This document shows positions 47,195-58,308 of a stretch of DNA of 64,000 nt, piece after piece. The stretch is from Neovahlkampfia damariscottae (taxonomy: Eukaryota > Heterolobosea > Selenaionea > Neovahlkampfiida > Neovahlkampfiidae). The notes under the pieces were generated by a model. The model ran no database searches. It was not told the DNA's origin and saw only the letters and a program-made list of their open reading frames with translations. Positions within the stretch are counted from its first letter, which is position 1. Each line of letters starts with the position of its first letter. The stretch covers positions 47,401 to 111,400 of the forward strand of contig JABLTG010000047.1 in NCBI GenBank assembly GCA_016618085.1. The letters run 5' to 3'. The position numbers and the translations under genes are program-made.

Positions 47195-49874
47195 TTATTT
47201 TCCAAATAATTTGTTAAGATATGCAACATAATCATAAGCATCATCTTTTTGTGGCATAACAGACATTAAAAATTCAGAATCTTCTTTATCCATTGCAGCA
47301 CCTAATTGACCAGCAGTGATTAAATCGTTTCCACCTGCTAATTCTTTATATGCACCAAGTACATCTTCGTAACCAGTTCCTTCTTTTGCCACTGAAACTA
47401 AGTAATCAATAAATTCAGAGAATGTAATTTTTCCATCACCATCAGTATCAAATGATTTAAAAACACTATCTAATTCATTATCTGGAATATCTTCACCAAT
47501 TGAAGCACATGCAGCTTTAAATTCATTCTTTGATAATGCACCTGATTTATCTAAAAAGAAATATATGTTAAAAATTTTGTATTTCTTTTTACCTTTATCA
47601 AAATATTGAAATGTTTCACGAAATTCATCTAATTGTTCTTGAGATACTGAAGTCATTTTTTTTGCAAAAATTTGATTTTCTAAACCTTTTGATCTTTGAA
47701 GAAAAGCACCTTGAATTTGTTCATTTAAACCTTGTAATTCACCAATTGTATATTCAGATTGTTCAACAATATCATTTGATTCTAATTGTGAACTTAATTC
47801 TGAATTCTTTTCTAATTCTTCTGATGATTTTTTAGTTGATTCTTGACCAATTTTTTGTAATTGAGCTAATTGATCTTCAAATTCACCATCTTGTTCTTTT
47901 TGAATTTCATCTAAAGTTGTTTTTCCCCAAGTTAAATAATTTGAAGCAGCTTCATTAAATTCATCTAATAATTTTTTGTTTTTTTCTTGTTTTTCTCTTT
48001 CTGGTCCTAAAGTTTCTTTTTTTTCATCCATTTTATTTTTTGTTAAATCACATTTTTCTTTAAGATCAGATAATTTAATTCTTGAATAAATTTCAGGATC
48101 AGCATTTGCGTCTGTAACTTTTTTATGAAGTTCTTCTAATTCAGAAAGAAAATGTAAAGAGTCTTCATATTGTTTAATATTATTTTCTAATGCTTCTTCT
48201 GCAACATCAACATCTTTAACATTAGAAGCAATAACAGGTTCAACTGCATCTGTTAAACAACCTTCTAAAACTAAATTTAAAGAATCTGATTTTGTTGAAA
48301 ATTCAACACACATTGCAGATATTTCTTCTCTTCTAACTAAAACTTCTTCTAATTGTTTTAATTTATCATTTGATGAATTTGAAACTGAATCATTTCCTTC
48401 TTTCATTTTAATATTTGTTTCCATAACTTCATCTGATTCTGAATGTTCTGCATCAATAACTTGTGTACCAACTTCAACAGCTGAATTTAAAGTATTCTTT
48501 ACATTTTCTAATTCATTTGAAAATGCTTTTAACATATTTACATTAGCACGTAAACTTTCTAATGGTACACTTTCTGGGTCTGACATTTCATTTCCACCTA
48601 ACCATTTTTCTTTTTCTTCTTGCCAATCTAATACTTTTTTAGATCTAGCTCTATATCTTCCTAATTGCATTTCAATATGTTTCATAAGATTTAATGCATC
48701 TCTTAAATTCTTTTCATATTCTTTTAATGCTCCTTCTAATACTGTCCATTTTTCATTAATTGCATTAGTTGTTAATTCTTCAGGTGGATAATAAACTGGG
48801 AATTTTTCTTGTTTTTGTTTTGATTGAAGATTAACTAATAAAATTGCTAAATCAGCTTTTTCTTTTGTATTTGTTGGTTTTTCTGATTTTTTAAATTCTT
48901 GAAATTGTTTTTGATGTTCTTGAACTTTTGAAAGATTATTTCCAAAACTTTTAACATCTGAATTTGACATTAAACCAGTTTTTTCGTCTGTCCATGAAAT
49001 TAATTTTTTTGCTCTTTCTTCATAATCTGTTGCCATTTTTGCATTATCTCTTGCATTTTGTGCAACTCTTGCAATCATTCTTGCTTGTTTTTCAGATTTA
49101 TTTGATGAAGCAAATTTCTTCCAATAATATGCAACATATGTCATGATTGATTTATCATCAGGTTTAACAGCATTAACAATATCATCAACATCTAATAATT
49201 GTGGAATATCTAATTGTTCTTCAGCAATAGTAAATGCTTTTGAAAGGTTTCCTGCATCATCATTAGCATCAAGTGAATCATAATCAATAAGATCAGGTCT
49301 ATGTTTATGAATTAAAGCACAGAATCCTAATCCATTCTTCCATGAAGTATTAAAATTTTGAATATTAACTCCATTATATCCTTTGGTTTTCTTTTTACAC
49401 CATAATAATAAACCTTCTTTTGCGTTCATTTGTTCTTCAGAAATGTCTTGAATTTCAAATTTGTGGATAAGACACCAAATCATACCAAGAATTTGCATTT
49501 TTTCTCCTTTGTTAATTGATTCAGCAGAATATTGAAGTTTAATTCCAACACTTCCAACAAATTTATTGATTTCTGTAACAACAGTTTTCAAGTTTTGAAT
49601 TTGTTGAATTTTTAATTTAGGTTTTTGAACATATTTTCCTAAACTTTCTTCAGAAATAATTTCATAAAGATTAATGAGATTAATTCCATCAGCTAAATCT
49701 GTAATTAAGTCTTCAACTTTTAAACTTCTTTTTTTTAAATGAGCATTTACCCATCTTGTGAAAGTCTAAATATTATTATTTAATTATTTATCCATGATGG
49801 TCTTACTCTTGTTTGGATTTCTTCCCATTCACCGCCCACTATTTGGATAAGTACTTGAAATTCTTTCTCTTACT
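47195..49874 (-). CDS. Alpha-actinin, F-actin crosslinker
   Basis: 853 residues; introns of 35, 41 and 42 nt. Tandem calponin-homology domains: WEEIQTRTFTRWVNAHLKK, then KMQILGMIWCLIHKFEIQDI, KEGLLLWCKKKTKGYNGV and NFNTSWKNGLGFCALIHKHR (PDLIDYDSL next). A spectrin-like helical rod of about 450 residues follows, then two EF-hands with intact calcium ligands (DKSGALSKNEF and DTDGDGKITFSEF), and the C-terminal EF-like module. Domain order and length are those of alpha-actinin; the rod is divergent, as in many protists. The start codon is assembled by splicing: A at 49874, TG at 49838-49837. Confidence 0.93.
49839..49873 (-). other. Intron splitting the alpha-actinin start codon
   Basis: Minus-strand GTAAGAGAAA...TCCAAATAG, 35 nt. 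Exon 1 ends in ...AACAA and exon 2 starts TGGGCGGTGAA, so the only ATG that opens the conserved CH-domain frame (Met-Gly-Gly-Glu-Trp-Glu-Glu) appears after splicing. Confidence 0.6.
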
Positions 49875-50086
49875 TGTTACTGATTTTTGTTTTGAGATAT
49901 TTTGTTAAACAGAAGTAATTTCATTGGTTAAATTATTTTCGGTATTGATTTTGATTGGATACTTGATTCTTGAAAAAACAAAAAAATAAAAATGAATTTT
50001 CTCACAAAAATACTTAAAAAATATTAGGGGATTTTTCTATAAAAGCACCAATTCAAAATAATTTTGATTGGACAGTGACAATTGGG
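49875..50086. promoter_or_regulatory. Divergent alpha-actinin/SPO11 promoter
   Basis: About 210 nt with three ATTGG boxes: TTCATTGGTTAAAT, TTTGATTGGATAC and TTTGATTGGACAG, the last about 20 nt before the SPO11 ATG. No TATA-type element stands out in the AT background. Confidence 0.45.
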
Positions 50087-51286
50087 ATGGTGGACGTGCC
50101 TTCTGAAATTGAATATGTCATCGTTGGTCTAATCGAAAAATTGATGAAGAAAGAACAAATTTTCATCGAACTTCGAAATCTAAAAACCAAAGAGAACGAC
50201 AAATTGAAAAAGATTCATTTTCGCAACTTGAAGTCCCTCAGAAAATTTGGTACGATTACAATTGTGATTATTTAATGTAAATAAGCATCTATATTGAAGA
50301 TATTGAATTTAATGTACGACTTGATTCATACCAATAAACATGCTACCAAAAGGTTAACGAAAAATATTTTTTGAAATTTTCAGGGATATCTATTATACAA
50401 ATCCTGATTTGTATCAGAACCAAAAAAATGTAGATGATATTGTTGATGATATTTCCTGTCTCTTCAAAATAGAAAGAAGAAAAACTCACATAGTAAAAAA
50501 ATAAACGATTGAAATTTAGATTGCTTCTCCCAAAGGAATGGTTTACGGTGATCTAAAATTGATGGAAAATGGAAAAAACGTAGATTGCTCAAAATTTAGG
50601 TGCGAATTTTCTATATTCCATTCACTTTTTAGTTTTGGAAAACATATCTCACCATTTGAATTGAGCTCATTCAAAACCAACTGTAAATTTATTTTAGTAG
50701 TAGAAAAATGTAAATGTTTTCATTGACTTAATATTATAGATACTTGTTTCATGAGGTTGATTCAAGATAAGTTTTGTGAAAAAAATGATTGTATTTTAGT
50801 CACTGGAAAAGGATATCCAGACTTGTCAACAAGAGATTTTTTGTATCAAATTGATGTTGAATTGAAATTACCTTGTTATGTTTTAGTTGGTAGAAATTTG
50901 TTGTTTTAAAACATAGATTATGATCCTTATGGAATTGAAATTATGATGACATACAAATATGGTTCAAAGTCTTTTGATTTCCAAAATGACAAGTTGAGAA
51001 TATCAAATTTGAAATGGTGCTTCATTATTTTTTTTGACACTTCAGGATTGGATTAAAAGAAAAAGATTTTGAAGAATATAACATAAAAAATGAATGTTTT
51101 CAATGTTTAAGTCAAGATGATTTCTTGAAAATCAATCAGTTGAAAAGTAATCAACATGTTGATGAAGAAATATTGAAAGAATTGAATCTCATGAAAAAGA
51201 ATGGAAAAAAAGCAGAAATTGAAAGTTTATCTTCAAAGTCCATTGATTTTTTGTCTGAAAAATTATCTTTAAAAGTCTTTCAATAA
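50087..51286 (+). CDS. SPO11: SPO11 meiotic DNA double-strand-break protein (topoisomerase VI A-type)
   Basis: 328 residues, seven introns of 27-36 nt. The 5Y-CAP part has HATKRDIYYTNPDLYQNQKN with the expected catalytic tyrosine of the RDIYY motif, then VDDIVDDISCLFKIERRKTH. The Toprim part has FILVVEKDTCFMRLIQDKFC (metal-binding Glu), CILVTGKGYPDLSTRDFLY and CYVLVDYDPYGIEIMMTYKY (DxD). It ends with LKWIGLKEKDFEEYNI. All residues of a catalytically competent SPO11 seem present. It makes the breaks that start meiotic recombination, so its presence points to a sexual cycle. Spliced length is an exact multiple of three. Confidence 0.93.
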
Positions 51287-51335
51287 AGCAACACCGTTAA
51301 CCTTTTCAGTTTATTAATTTTCTTTTGACTTACAC

Positions 51336-52278
51336 CTAAATGAGGTTATTTTTTTTTAAATAAATCAAACCTAACAAAGAGTATTTAATTCCTTTGAAAT
51401 ATTGTGCAGGAACATAATCTAAAAATTAAAATCAAATTAAATTTACAAATCCAAATTTTTTCATGTAATCCTAATTGAAGATACTAAATTGATTAAAAAT
51501 GAGAGAATGGTTTAATGATTACCATTATATAATAGTCTTCATTTCCTATGATTGGTTCTCCATCTACATCTATTTTTTTTTTTGAATATTTCATTATTCT
51601 TACCTCTAATTTGTAAATATGAATACTTTTCTGTTTTTTCATTCGAAGAAATCCACAATTCATCGTTCTGTAAAAATAGTTAATGTTTTCATTTTTTTTT
51701 AAACTTTAAAAGTTAATCGAATATTTTCACCCAATTTATTATATAACCCTTTTATTGATTTTGGTGCTGGTAACTAATATTTTTATGTGAGAAATCTACT
51801 TATTAGATTATTACTTGTTTATTTTTATCTCCTTTTTCTGCATCTAAAATATGTTAAACTACTTTTCAAAAAAAAATCAAACCTTTTGGAGTTCCTTTTT
51901 TTAAAATTTTTTCATGTTCTTTTTGTGAATTTACTTCAACCTTTTCAATTTTTGGTTCTGGTTTTGAAGTTTTTCTTTGAGAAGAAGGAGCAGATGCATC
52001 CAAGACCTGATAATATTATTTTAATATTTTTTTTATTTTCAAACATCATCCAAAGTTGATCCAACAACAGTCAATTTTGTTTTATTCAATAATTTAATTT
52101 CTTTCAAAGTTTTTTCATTTTCATTGAGTTTCACTTTGCCTAATATTTTTTGTAACGTTGGAGGAACATTAATAAGTTTTTGAATTTCTTCTTTTAATTC
52201 TTTAACCTTTGCATCTTCTTTGATTTGGAGATCATATACCTTTGAACGGTAGGATATTTTTAAATTCAACTCAGTCAT
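51336..52278 (-). CDS. UBFD1: Ubiquitin-like domain protein UBFD1
   Basis: Six or more exons. N-terminal ubiquitin-like fold: LNLKISYRSKVYDLQIKEDA, KELKEEIQKLINVPPTLQKI and ENEKTLKEIKLLNKTKLTVV. A Lys/Pro linker follows, then SIKGLYNKLGENIRLTFKND, ELWISSNEKTEKYSY, GEPIIGNEDYYIM and KIWIYYVPAQYFKGIKY, a C-terminal beta domain that matches UBFD1 of animals and plants. The family is poorly understood, linked to ubiquitin and NF-kB signalling in animals. The stop lies 50 nt from that of convergent SPO11. Confidence 0.8.
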
Positions 52279-52329
52279 TCTTTTGTGTTACAAAAAGAAA
52301 ATGAAAAAAAAAATAGCCAATAAAAAAGT

Positions 52330-52655
52330 TTATTCTTTTTTTTGTTTTGAAATTGAAGCAAAAATATCTTTCAAAACCTGAGGTTCAACAATTTGTAAGT
52401 ATATACCAAAAACAGCAGTGGATGCACCAACTTTTAAATTTAAAAAAAGAAAAAATAAAACTCACCTCCAAAAATTGAAAATCTCAAGACTTGAGCAGTA
52501 AAGGAATGCATAAATTTTCTTCTTTTTGGATATCCAATTGAAACACCTTTAAAGGTTAAAATATAGTTCAAACAAACCTTGTTTTTCCATTTCACAGTAT
52601 TTTTATTCGTTTTGGTAAATTGACGAATAAGATTATTTGACCAATAATATTTCAT
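52330..52655 (-). CDS. Small membrane protein, probably mitochondrial, unknown function
   Basis: 96 residues, one 35-nt intron. The N-terminus is basic and Asn/Ser/Lys-rich (KYYWSNNLIRQFTKTNKN), presequence-like. The middle has GVSIGYPKRRKFMHSFTAQV, then the membrane stretch FGVGASTAVFGIYLQIV and a short charged end. The size and layout fit a small inner-membrane or respiratory-complex subunit, but no family could be named. The ATG is only 17 nt from the ATG of the divergent glomulin gene; ACCAATAATATTTCAT overlaps its first codons. Confidence 0.5.
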
Positions 52656-52672
52656 TTTACTTCATAACCAAA
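52656..52672. promoter_or_regulatory. 17-nt gap between divergent start codons
   Basis: ATGs at 52655 (-) and 52673 (+) face away from each other with 17 nt between, so both promoters or 5' leaders must overlap the neighbouring coding sequence. A CCAAT box (GACCAATAAT) lies inside the minus-strand gene, about 30 nt upstream of the + strand ATG. Confidence 0.4.
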
Positions 52673-54761
52673 ATGATAAAACAAATAGTTATAAAATATT
52701 CACAATCAAATGATCATAGTGCTGAGAACTATAATAACATTTTAAATACATTAAAAGACAATGAAATTCAAACTAAAGAAGAATTAAAAATACTTTATGA
52801 TTTATTTTTAAAAGATAAAGAACTATTAGATTATATTTCATTTGATATATTTCATATATTTTTAAAATTAACAAATAATGAAGACTTGAAAGATTTATCC
52901 ACTCAAATATTGATTTTAATGTCAAAAGAAGTATCAGGAAAAGAAATATATTCTGTTGTATTTAAAGAATAAATTATATCTAACTTATTAAAAGGGAATG
53001 GAGAAATTTGTTTTAGGAAGTTTTAATGAAAAATTAATTTTAATACCAATATTATCAAATGGTAAATACTATTTTTAAATATTTTAATTAATCTAATTCA
53101 AAGCTATTAATAGAATTAAAAAGAATCAATGGAGATTTTTAGATACTATCATTAATACATTCTTTAATTTTATTGAAAAAAGAGATGAAGAAATGATTGA
53201 AGAAAAAGAAAAACTATTAAATATATTTATTATTAATTTCTTAAATGATCAACAAGATTTAAAAGAAAAAGAGAAAATGATAATATTAAAAGGATGTTTT
53301 CATTCATTACCTTTAATTATAAAAAATGAAGAATTAATCAATATTATTATGGTATGGATCATTGATTGGTTTTTATTAATCTATTATTAGAATATAATAT
53401 TTAAAATGAATTTATCATTTAAATTTATATTAAATTATTTTGAAAGGTTTAAAGAATTTAATAATGAAAAGAAATGGGAAGATTATTCATCAGATGAAGA
53501 AATTGAAATAGGTAATTATTAAATGTATTAAAAAAAAAAAAGATAAAAATTTTATAGAATGGAATTTCCTTGGTATTGGTATATTTGGATATTTTAATTT
53601 ATTTAAATTTAATTATTTTTCAACTACTATTTATTCTAATTCATATTTATTTAGATTATCTAAACCATATATTGAATGTTTATTTCAAAATTCAAATTTA
53701 TTTTTTATTGGAAAATTATATTTAAATCAATTATTAAAATCATTTAATATATCTTCTATTGAACTAAAAGATGATCAATTAGAAACATATTTTGAATTAT
53801 TACAAGTTAAGATCTTTTTTTAATTTAATATTTAGATTTTAATTAATTTCTTAGCATCACATCCAGATAATAATGAAAGAACAGAGGTATATCATTTAAT
53901 GAATGAATATATATCAAAATTTAATGATTATGGTAGATTTAAATTATTATGTCAAACTTTAAAAATATGTCCTTTTGAATCATTTGTAAGATTTATTTAT
54001 TTTTTATTTTAGACTGGATTAATGATACATCGATTAAAAGAAGAAATTAGAAGTGAATATGATGCATTATTAATAAAAATAAATAGAAAATTAAATGAAA
54101 ATAATCCATATCAACCAATTCAACCTTCAAATAAAGATATGAATAAAGATAATAAGAGTAATATTATTTATTTTATTAAAAATTAAAGATTTAAATACAA
54201 TAATACCAATTGTTTCAATGGATAAAGAAACAATTTTACAATTAAATTTAATGTCAAAAAATAGTGAATTTTTAAAAAAAGAATCCATTGAAATTTTAAA
54301 AGAAGTTTTAATAAAATATCAAGAAATAAATATAAATACAAGTGATCTATTATTACAAGGATTTAATTTTTATTATTGGTTATTATTAAGAGATTATAAT
54401 CCAAATTTAACAAAAATAAAAGATTATCATAATGAAATAAAAAATGATATCATATTACCTTTATTAAAGAAAATTGAAATTGAATTAAATCAAATTAAAA
54501 ATGTAAAAGAAAATAAAAAATTAAAAATAAAAGATTGAAATAAATCAAGAAATGAATAATGATGATGATGATGATGACGATGATATTACTGAAGAAGAAA
54601 TTCAAAAATATTTAGATTTAGATGATGATATTACTGATGAAGAACTTCAACAATTTTTGAGAGAAGAAGAAGAAATGAAAGAAAGAAAAAGTAATATGGA
54701 ATCAAGTAAATTGAATTATTGGATCCTACAAGATTTATTAAATACTTTATTAAAAATTTGA
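52673..54761 (+). CDS. Glomulin/ALF4-like inhibitor of cullin-RING ligases
   Basis: All-helical protein of roughly 600 residues in about nine exons. HEAT-like helices run throughout. Family-like segments: NNEDLKDLSTQILILMSKEV, GMEKFVLGSFNEKLILIPIL, KKNQWRFLDTIINTFFNFIE, ILINFLASHPDNNERTEVYH, LMNEYISKFNDYGRFKLLC, TGLMIHRLKEEI, and the end block QLNLMSKNSEFLKKESIEIL with LLLRDYNP. The order fits ALF4/glomulin, which binds RBX1 and blocks E2 access in cullin-RING ligases. A Glu/Asp-rich tail (DDDDDDDDITEEEIQKYL) is joined through an intron whose donor lies in the NVKENK codons. The match is by pattern only and other ARM/HEAT families are possible. CUL3 and BTB genes elsewhere in the window fit the theme. 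Confidence 0.55.
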
Positions 54762-54854
54762 TTTAGAATTATCAAATATGGATGGAGATCATATAATGTG
54801 GTTTTTTTGGTAGTTTTAGACTAAATACGGATTTGATGAACGAAAATGAAATAT

Positions 54855-56029
54855 TTATTTTCTTTTTCCTTCATTAATCAAACGTGAAGTGAATCTTTCA
54901 TGATTAGATTGTTGAGGTACTAATTGATTTTTGTATGCTTCCATCAATAAATATTGAGGTACAAATTTACTTGGTTCAATTACATTAGTCAAATGTGCTT
55001 TTGGCATTAATGGAAATCTAATATGAGGTAATATTTTCTCTGCAACCTTTGTTAAATTCATAACTTCTTGTGATTTTGAATTATTTTTTGCCCAATTTAG
55101 AACAGCATTAAAGATTTCAATTTCTTCATTGGTTGATATTTCAATTTCATCACGACTGATGACAAGAATGACCAATTCTTCAGATAAATCAGTGAATGAT
55201 TTACTTTTTAAAACAGATAAAATATTCTTATCAATAAACTTTAAACAATATTGATACAATCTTTGACATTGGTTATATTTCGATATGATTTCTAAGACCA
55301 ATGAAACATTGTTAAAATCTAAATTGATTTGAATAAAATCACAACATAATGCACTTAAACTACGAATATTGAATTTTTCTATCAAAAATAATTAAATATT
55401 TCCAATTCAAACCAGATAAATGTAATATTTCAAGTACATTTTCTAATTTTAATTCAATAATTCCACTGTACATATATTGAATAACTAATTGAAATATATT
55501 TGGTGAAAATTCAGGATAAGATAATTCTACAATTTTAGTTTGTGTTTTACTGAAAATCCCTTTAAAGTAAATTGAACGATTTCCAATGATCACTTTATGT
55601 CCATAGATCACTTTTTGTTGTGGACCAACTCGAAATAAAACATCATAAAATGTCTTGTATTCTTGTTAGTTACTATCTGATTAACTTACTTTATCATTAA
55701 ATCCAAACCCCAAGTGACATGATAATTCTTTTAAATCTTCATCTTTGTGTTCATTTCCATGTCCTAAAGTTGATGTTTGAAGTACTTTATTCTTCTTTTC
55801 TAAAACTAAATCTGGATTTATCCAACCTGTTGTGTTGGTGTTATCTTCATTTTCATCAAACAAATCTAAGTTGTCTAATTCTTCAAGTTCTTTCCTAATT
55901 TCACGTTGTTTTGTTGGTGAGGCAAGATAATCTTCCAACACTATATTTTGATTCAATAACAATTAATTCTTTACCTTCTGTTTGTTGTTTCTTTGATCGA
56001 GGTGAAATAATTTCAAGTACATCAGACAT
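54855..56029 (-). CDS. BTB-BACK domain protein (candidate CUL3 adaptor)
   Basis: 356 residues, introns of 34, 36 and 34 nt. The disordered N-terminus has LEIISPRSKKQQTEVLEDYL and SPTKQREIRKELEELD. BTB domain: TFYDVLFRVGPQQKVIYGHK, VIIGNRSIYFKGIFS, VELSYPEFSPNIFQLVIQYM (YSG next). BACK domain: EKFNIRSLSALCCDFIQINL, NVSLVLEIISKYNQC, EEIEIFNAVLNWAKNNSKSQ and ILPHIRFPLMPKAHLTNVIE. No Kelch repeats or other substrate domain follow. BTB-BACK proteins usually bind CUL3 through the BTB and the 3-box; CUL3 is encoded at 28039. The substrate is unknown. Confidence 0.82.
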
Positions 56030-56287
56030 TTTTGCTAAGAAAGAGTTTCTTTTTTGCATGGTTCGGTTTTGAATGTTGTTTTTTTGTAACTGTATTTCAT
56101 TTAACCAATTAGAATAATTTTAAAAAAAAGAAAAATTTAACGGACATCAATCAAATAAAAGTGGTGGTTTTCATTGGTAAATTGTTTGACCAATCATTAA
56201 TGATTTAAAGAACCAATGAAATAGGATTTATTTTATTGACGATAGAATGACTACAGTACAAGGAAATAAGAATGATAACTTTTTTAT
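56030..56287. promoter_or_regulatory. Region between BTB gene 5' end and HIBCH 3' end
   Basis: The BTB gene reads leftward from 56029, so this is its upstream region. It holds TTAACCAATTAG, a palindrome-like pair CATTGGTAAATTGTTTGACCAATC near 56173-56197 (two inverted CCAAT boxes) and AACCAATGAAATAGG. No open frame. Confidence 0.4.
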
Positions 56288-57699
56288 TTATGCAAAATAA
56301 AGATCAATATCTTCTTGTTTTACTTCTTCTAATGTTTCTGGGATCCACTAAAAATAATGAATTAAAGAAAGAATGAATTACTTTTGGATTTTGATCCTTA
56401 TCAATTAAAAGTGCTCTAACACCTTCAAAGAAATCATTTTGAGTCATCATATGTCTTGCTATTTTCAATTCCATGCTAAAACATTCTTTAAATTCAAGAT
56501 TCTTTCCATTTCTTATTTGTCTAAATACAACTAATAATATGAATTAATTTAATGGATATGAATTACCATTTAATGATGTTGGTGACATTGTTTTTAAAGT
56601 TGAAAGAATATTTTTTGACCATTCTGTATTTTGTGATTCTAAATCCATTATAATTTCATTTAATGATTCTTTTGAAAATGCTAATCATATTTTAGTCTTT
56701 TTTTTTAATTTACTTTGTTCAATTTGATCAATTGGAAAGTTATCATCTAATGTTTAATTATTATTTTAAAATTACTATTAATTAAATTAAGATTTTTTGT
56801 TTCAATATTTTCATTTTTATTTATTTCTTTTAAAATATCATCAATATTTTCATTTTGAATAATTCTTTCTTTTAAATTAGATATTTCATCTTTTGGACAA
56901 AAATGAGTTGCAACACCTCCAAACACATTTTGTTTACCTTTCAATCTCATACCAGTTAATCCTAAAAACATTCCAAAATCTAAACATATTTTTAAAATGA
57001 TATAAAAATAAGTTTACTTTTTGGTAATCTTTATGTTTCAACATATTAATTTTATCTTACCTACTCAAAAAATATGACCCACCAACATCACAAAAAAACT
57101 AATTTATATTTTTTTAATATAAAATATAATTTTAAATTTACTCCAATTTTAGTTTCAGGCATTGCAAATACTGTATTTTCCTATCATTTTTTAAATTATA
57201 TTTATTTTTTACAGTTGCTATTCTATATTTTCCATGAACACTTAAACCAACACCACCACCTCAAATGAAAGTTAAAAAAATAATAAAAAATACCCATAGT
57301 AATACCATCAATAATAGAAACATGTGGTATTTTTAAATTTCCAATTAATTGATTTAATTGATATTCTTTTTGAAAAAAACTTGGATCTTTTGTTTCATAT
57401 ACAGCTTTAATATCACCACCTGCACAAAAGGCTTTATCTCCTTCACCTTGTAAAATTATACCTTTTGTTTCATTATCATGATCCCAATGCTTATTTAATT
57501 TTTAAAATTCATTTAAATTTATTACTTCATATAAAGGTTTCATTTTTTCAACCATCGTCAAATTTAAAGAATTTAACTGTTTTGGTCTATTTAATGTAAC
57601 AACTTTCCAATTGTTTTTTGTTTCAAATTTAACTTCTGATGAATAAAACCTATTATTATTTTTGAGAGTGTTTATTCTTTTGATAAAACTTTTTTTCAT
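56288..57699 (-). CDS. HIBCH: 3-hydroxyisobutyryl-CoA hydrolase, mitochondrial (HIBCH)
   Basis: Valine-degradation hydrolase of the crotonase fold. N-terminus KKSFIKRINTLKNNNRFYSS is a plausible mitochondrial presequence. Motifs through about eight short exons: NWKVVTLNRPKQLNSLNLTM, GIILQGEGDKAFCAGGDIKA (with VYE next), QLNQLIGNLKIPHVSIIDGI, GGGVGLSVHGKYRIAT, then FLGLTGMRLKGKQNVFGGVA (with THFCP next). The C-terminal HIBCH extension ends WIPETLEEVKQEDIDLYFA. The CAGGD and KIPHVSIIDG-GGG blocks are diagnostic for HIBCH rather than a generic enoyl-CoA hydratase. Exon boundaries between 56370 and 57290 were not all fixed. Confidence 0.88.
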
Positions 57700-57770
57700 T
57701 TTTTATTGATGGATTTTATCCAATCAAATTTTAGCTCATTTCAAATCTTTTTTATTCGTTGAGTTCAAAA

Positions 57771-58303
57771 ATGTTTTTAAAACAAATTCAAAAATATACT
57801 AAAAATAATTTTAAATTAAATTATTCAAAGAATTTAAATGTTTCTTATTTAGAATGGAAAGGTATCATTAAAAAAATACACTTTTTTAATTTTTAGAGAG
57901 TTTTTTAAAAGATGGAAGTGCATATTATGAACATCCAACTATTGAAGAAGTATTTATAAATAATAAATAATAATAATTTTTCAAGATATTGAGTGTAAAA
58001 CAATCACGTTTAATTGAATTTGAAAATAATAAAAAATGGAATAATTTTTTAAAACCAGAAGAAATTGAAAAAGTAAAAGAATTAAGAAAAGAAAATCCAT
58101 GGAAATATGATTCAAAAGAATTATCTAAACAATTTAATGTTAAACCTTCTTTAATTAATATGGTTTCAATTGAACCTGAAATTAAATTTAAACAAGACTT
58201 AAAAATGTTAAAAGAACATAATGCAAGTAGACCAAAAAGAGGAAATGATCAAAGTAATAATAATGTTAAAATTGGTAGAAAGATTCATTCAAAAAAAAAA
58301 TAA
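57771..58303 (+). CDS. Mitochondrial ribosomal protein, MRP-L20/mL58-like
   Basis: 153 residues, introns of 35 and 36 nt. Starts MFLKQIQKYTKNNFKLNYSK, a basic presequence-like end, then YLEWKESFLKDGSAYYE. The C-terminal half has EKVKELRKENPWKYDSKELS and KQFNVKPSLINMVS, the helix-turn-helix-like pattern (R.lR..dP..w....LakkF.vs...v) of MRP-L20/mL58 and neugrin/Rrg9-type mitochondrial proteins. It ends with a basic tail IGRKIHSKKK. Fine identity uncertain. AATAAA overlaps the stop, which lies 5 nt from the stop of the convergent lipin gene. Confidence 0.45.
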
Positions 58304-58308
58304 ATATT

